Positions 62,658 through 64,000 of a DNA stretch of 64,000 nt are shown here, in pieces. The stretch comes from an uncultured Paracoccaceae bacterium (lineage in GTDB: Bacteria > Pseudomonadota > Alphaproteobacteria > Rhodobacterales > Rhodobacteraceae): the NCBI GenBank assembly GCA_937927675.1, contig CALBSG010000161.1:1-64000 (forward strand). Direction: 5' to 3'. Position 1 is the stretch's first letter; the number at the start of each line of letters is the position of its first letter. A model generated the notes under the pieces. That model was not told the DNA's origin and made no database searches. It saw only the letters and a list, made by a program, of their open reading frames with translations. The position numbers and the translations under genes were made by a program.

Positions 62658-62990
62658 TCAGCTGTTTACAAAATCGCGCAGGCAGGCATCGCCCGTCTTG
62701 TCCACTTCGGTTGCGATTTCGGTATCCGAATGTTGTTTGCGATATTGCGCGGCATAGGCCCGCAGCGCATCGGCGCGCTGGTTCACCGGCAGTTTGACAT
62801 GCACCAGCATGAGGTTCGAAATCTCGCGCAGGGTGGCCAGATCGTCCTCGCTCGCCTCACCCGCTTCGGCCAAAATCTGCCCCGATAGCACGGTCAACGC
62901 CGCGCAATGCAGGGCGGGGTCGCGGTCTTGGGCCAAAGCCGGGGTTGCAAGCAGCAAGGGCAGAGAAAAAACAAAAGAAATCAGACGCAT
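62658..62990 (-). CDS. Small secreted protein, unknown
   Basis: This 110-residue protein has a signal peptide (hydrophobic core, ALA cleavage near residue 20). The mature part is helical and acidic with two cysteines (LHCAAL and DACLRD) that may pair. No known family comes to mind. It converges on the gamma carbonic anhydrase gene with a 6-base gap. Confidence 0.65.
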   Translation of the reverse strand: MRLISFVFSLPLLLATPALAQDRDPALHCAALTVLSGQILAEAGEASEDDLATLREISNLMLVHVKLPVNQRADALRAYAAQYRKQHSDTEIATEVDKTGDACLRDFVNS

Positions 62991-63048
62991 GGTTACTCCA
63001 CCTTCAATACGCGCAGGCTAACAGAGCGCGGGGCGGCTGGCAAAGGGG

Positions 63049-63089
63049 TGTTTGACGCCGCAGATGTTTGACACGGCAGGGTGTTTGAC
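63049..63089 (+). repeat. Three TGTTTGAC direct repeats before MFS gene
   Basis: TGTTTGAC occurs at 63049-63056, 63065-63072 and 63082-63089, with steps of 16 and 17 bases. The third contains TTGACA (63085-63090), and TAGGGT lies 17 bases further at 63108-63113. This could be a promoter starting at about the ATG (63121). Confidence 0.55.
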
Positions 63090-63120
63090 ACGGGCCGCCC
63101 ACAAAACTAGGGTCCGGGCC

Positions 63121-64000
63121 ATGCAAGTCCCCCACCCAAAACCCGTTTTGAACCGTGCCGTGATCTTCATTCTGATCACCGTATTTCTGGATATGGTGGG
63201 CTTTGGCATCATCATTCCGGTGCTGCCTACGCTGATCGGTCAGGTCGGGCATGTGTCCTTGGGCGAGGCGGCGGTGATCGGCGGCTGGATGGCAGCGGGC
63301 TATTCGCTGGCGCAGTTCCTGTCGGGGCCGTTTCTTGGCAACCTGTCTGATCGCTACGGCCGCCGGCCGCTTCTGTTGCTGGCAATTGCCGGTCTGGGCA
63401 TCGACTTTCTTCTGCATGCGCTGGCGCCAACGCTGGGCTGGCTGTTTGTGGGGCGCATTCTGGCGGGGTTTTGTGGTGCAAGCTGGGTGATCGCCAATGC
63501 TTTCATCGCCGACATCACCGCCCCAGAAGACCGGGGCCGGGCCTTTGGCCTGATGGGGGCGGCCTTTGGCTTGGGCTTTGTGATCGGCCCGGCGGTGGGG
63601 GGGCTGCTGGGCACCTTCGGTCCGCGCGTTCCGTTCTATGTGGCGGCGGCCGTTTCGGGGCTGAACCTGATTTATGGCTGGTTCGTCTTGCCCGAAACCC
63701 TGTCGCCCGAAAATCGCCGCCGCTTTGACCCGGCGCGGGCCAATCCGTTTGGCGCCTTCAAGGTGTTCCGCAGCTATCCCGGCGTCTTGCCGCTATGCGC
63801 GGTCATGGCGATGTTTTTCTTCTTTTCCTCGGTCTATCCGGCGATTTGGCCGTTCTGGGGCAAGGCCAATTTCGGCTGGTCCGAGGCGATGGTGGGCCTG
63901 ACCTTGGCGGTCTTTGGCGTGGTGATGGCGGTGTTTCAGGGCCTGCTCACCGGACCGGCGGTCAAACTTTGGGGCGAGTTTCGGGTGGCGGTGATCGGCC
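63121..64000 (+). CDS. MFS exporter, TetA-like (partial, cut by window end)
   Basis: The first 293 residues of a major-facilitator drug/H+ antiporter of the TCR/TetA family. Several membrane helices are visible, with the first-helix motif FLD-VGFGIIIPVLP, the loop 2-3 motif A GNLSDRYGRRPLLL, and the motif C region GPAVGGLLG. The frame is open at the right edge, so about 100 residues are missing. Related proteins export tetracyclines or other small molecules, and many such chromosomal copies do not give resistance. The start is preceded by three TGTTTGAC repeats and no strong ribosome binding site. Confidence 0.88.
   Translation, partial: MQVPHPKPVLNRAVIFILITVFLDMVGFGIIIPVLPTLIGQVGHVSLGEAAVIGGWMAAGYSLAQFLSGPFLGNLSDRYGRRPLLLLAIAGLGIDFLLHALAPTLGWLFVGRILAGFCGASWVIANAFIADITAPEDRGRAFGLMGAAFGLGFVIGPAVGGLLGTFGPRVPFYVAAAVSGLNLIYGWFVLPETLSPENRRRFDPARANPFGAFKVFRSYPGVLPLCAVMAMFFFFSSVYPAIWPFWGKANFGWSEAMVGLTLAVFGVVMAVFQGLLTGPAVKLWGEFRVAVIG

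Overview
The window looks like a piece of a Rhodobacteraceae-type alphaproteobacterial chromosome. The signs are high GC, a complete napEFDABC operon with an FNR-type box, DMSP lyase DddP, RTX proteins with Hint_2 tails, a yicC-gmk pair and PAS_5/GlxA-type regulators. No rRNA, IS element, phage or CRISPR array is visible.

Layout. Positions 1-476 are a mosaic of unrelated gene scraps and may be an assembly or contig-edge artefact. Next come acpP, two overlapping ureohydrolases (one with a damaged metal site), and a minus-strand block: fliG, a 54-residue secreted Cys protein, a TPR protein and purB. The nap operon (6.5-11.0 kb) encodes periplasmic nitrate reduction.

From 11.3 to 24.9 kb lies a probable methylated-amine/osmolyte locus. 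It holds two SDR dehydrogenases around a GntR regulator, a betaine/TMAO-type ABC importer with a fused double permease, a dimethylglycine/sarcosine dehydrogenase-like flavoprotein, a non-pyrrolysine MttB-family methyltransferase, a TetR regulator with a strong palindromic candidate operator, DddP, and a heme-dependent N-demethylase-family protein. A housekeeping stretch follows (glnB-glnA, nnr, xthA, erpA, dgt, dsbB-like, DedA-like, zinc peptidase, tRNA-Leu).

The most distinctive region is 35.3-48.5 kb: three consecutive giant secreted-type proteins (1342, 1610 and 1228 residues). Each has a different N-terminal head (LamG-like, choice-of-anchor L, NIDO-like), then RTX calcium-binding arrays, then an almost length-invariant C-terminal Hint (hedgehog/intein-type) domain of 192-193 residues. 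The adaptor segment just before the Hint domain also occurs inside two of the proteins without a Hint domain. No type I secretion genes are in the window.

From 49.2 to 58.2 kb there is a second methylated-amine set: another dimethylglycine dehydrogenase-like protein, a Liv-type ABC importer and a GlxA/GbdR-type AraC regulator. The end carries class II DAHP synthase, a PAS_5 protein, yicC-gmk-gamma carbonic anhydrase, a small secreted protein, and the start of a TetA-like MFS exporter cut by the window edge.

All functional names rest on motif and family recognition by eye; no database search was run.
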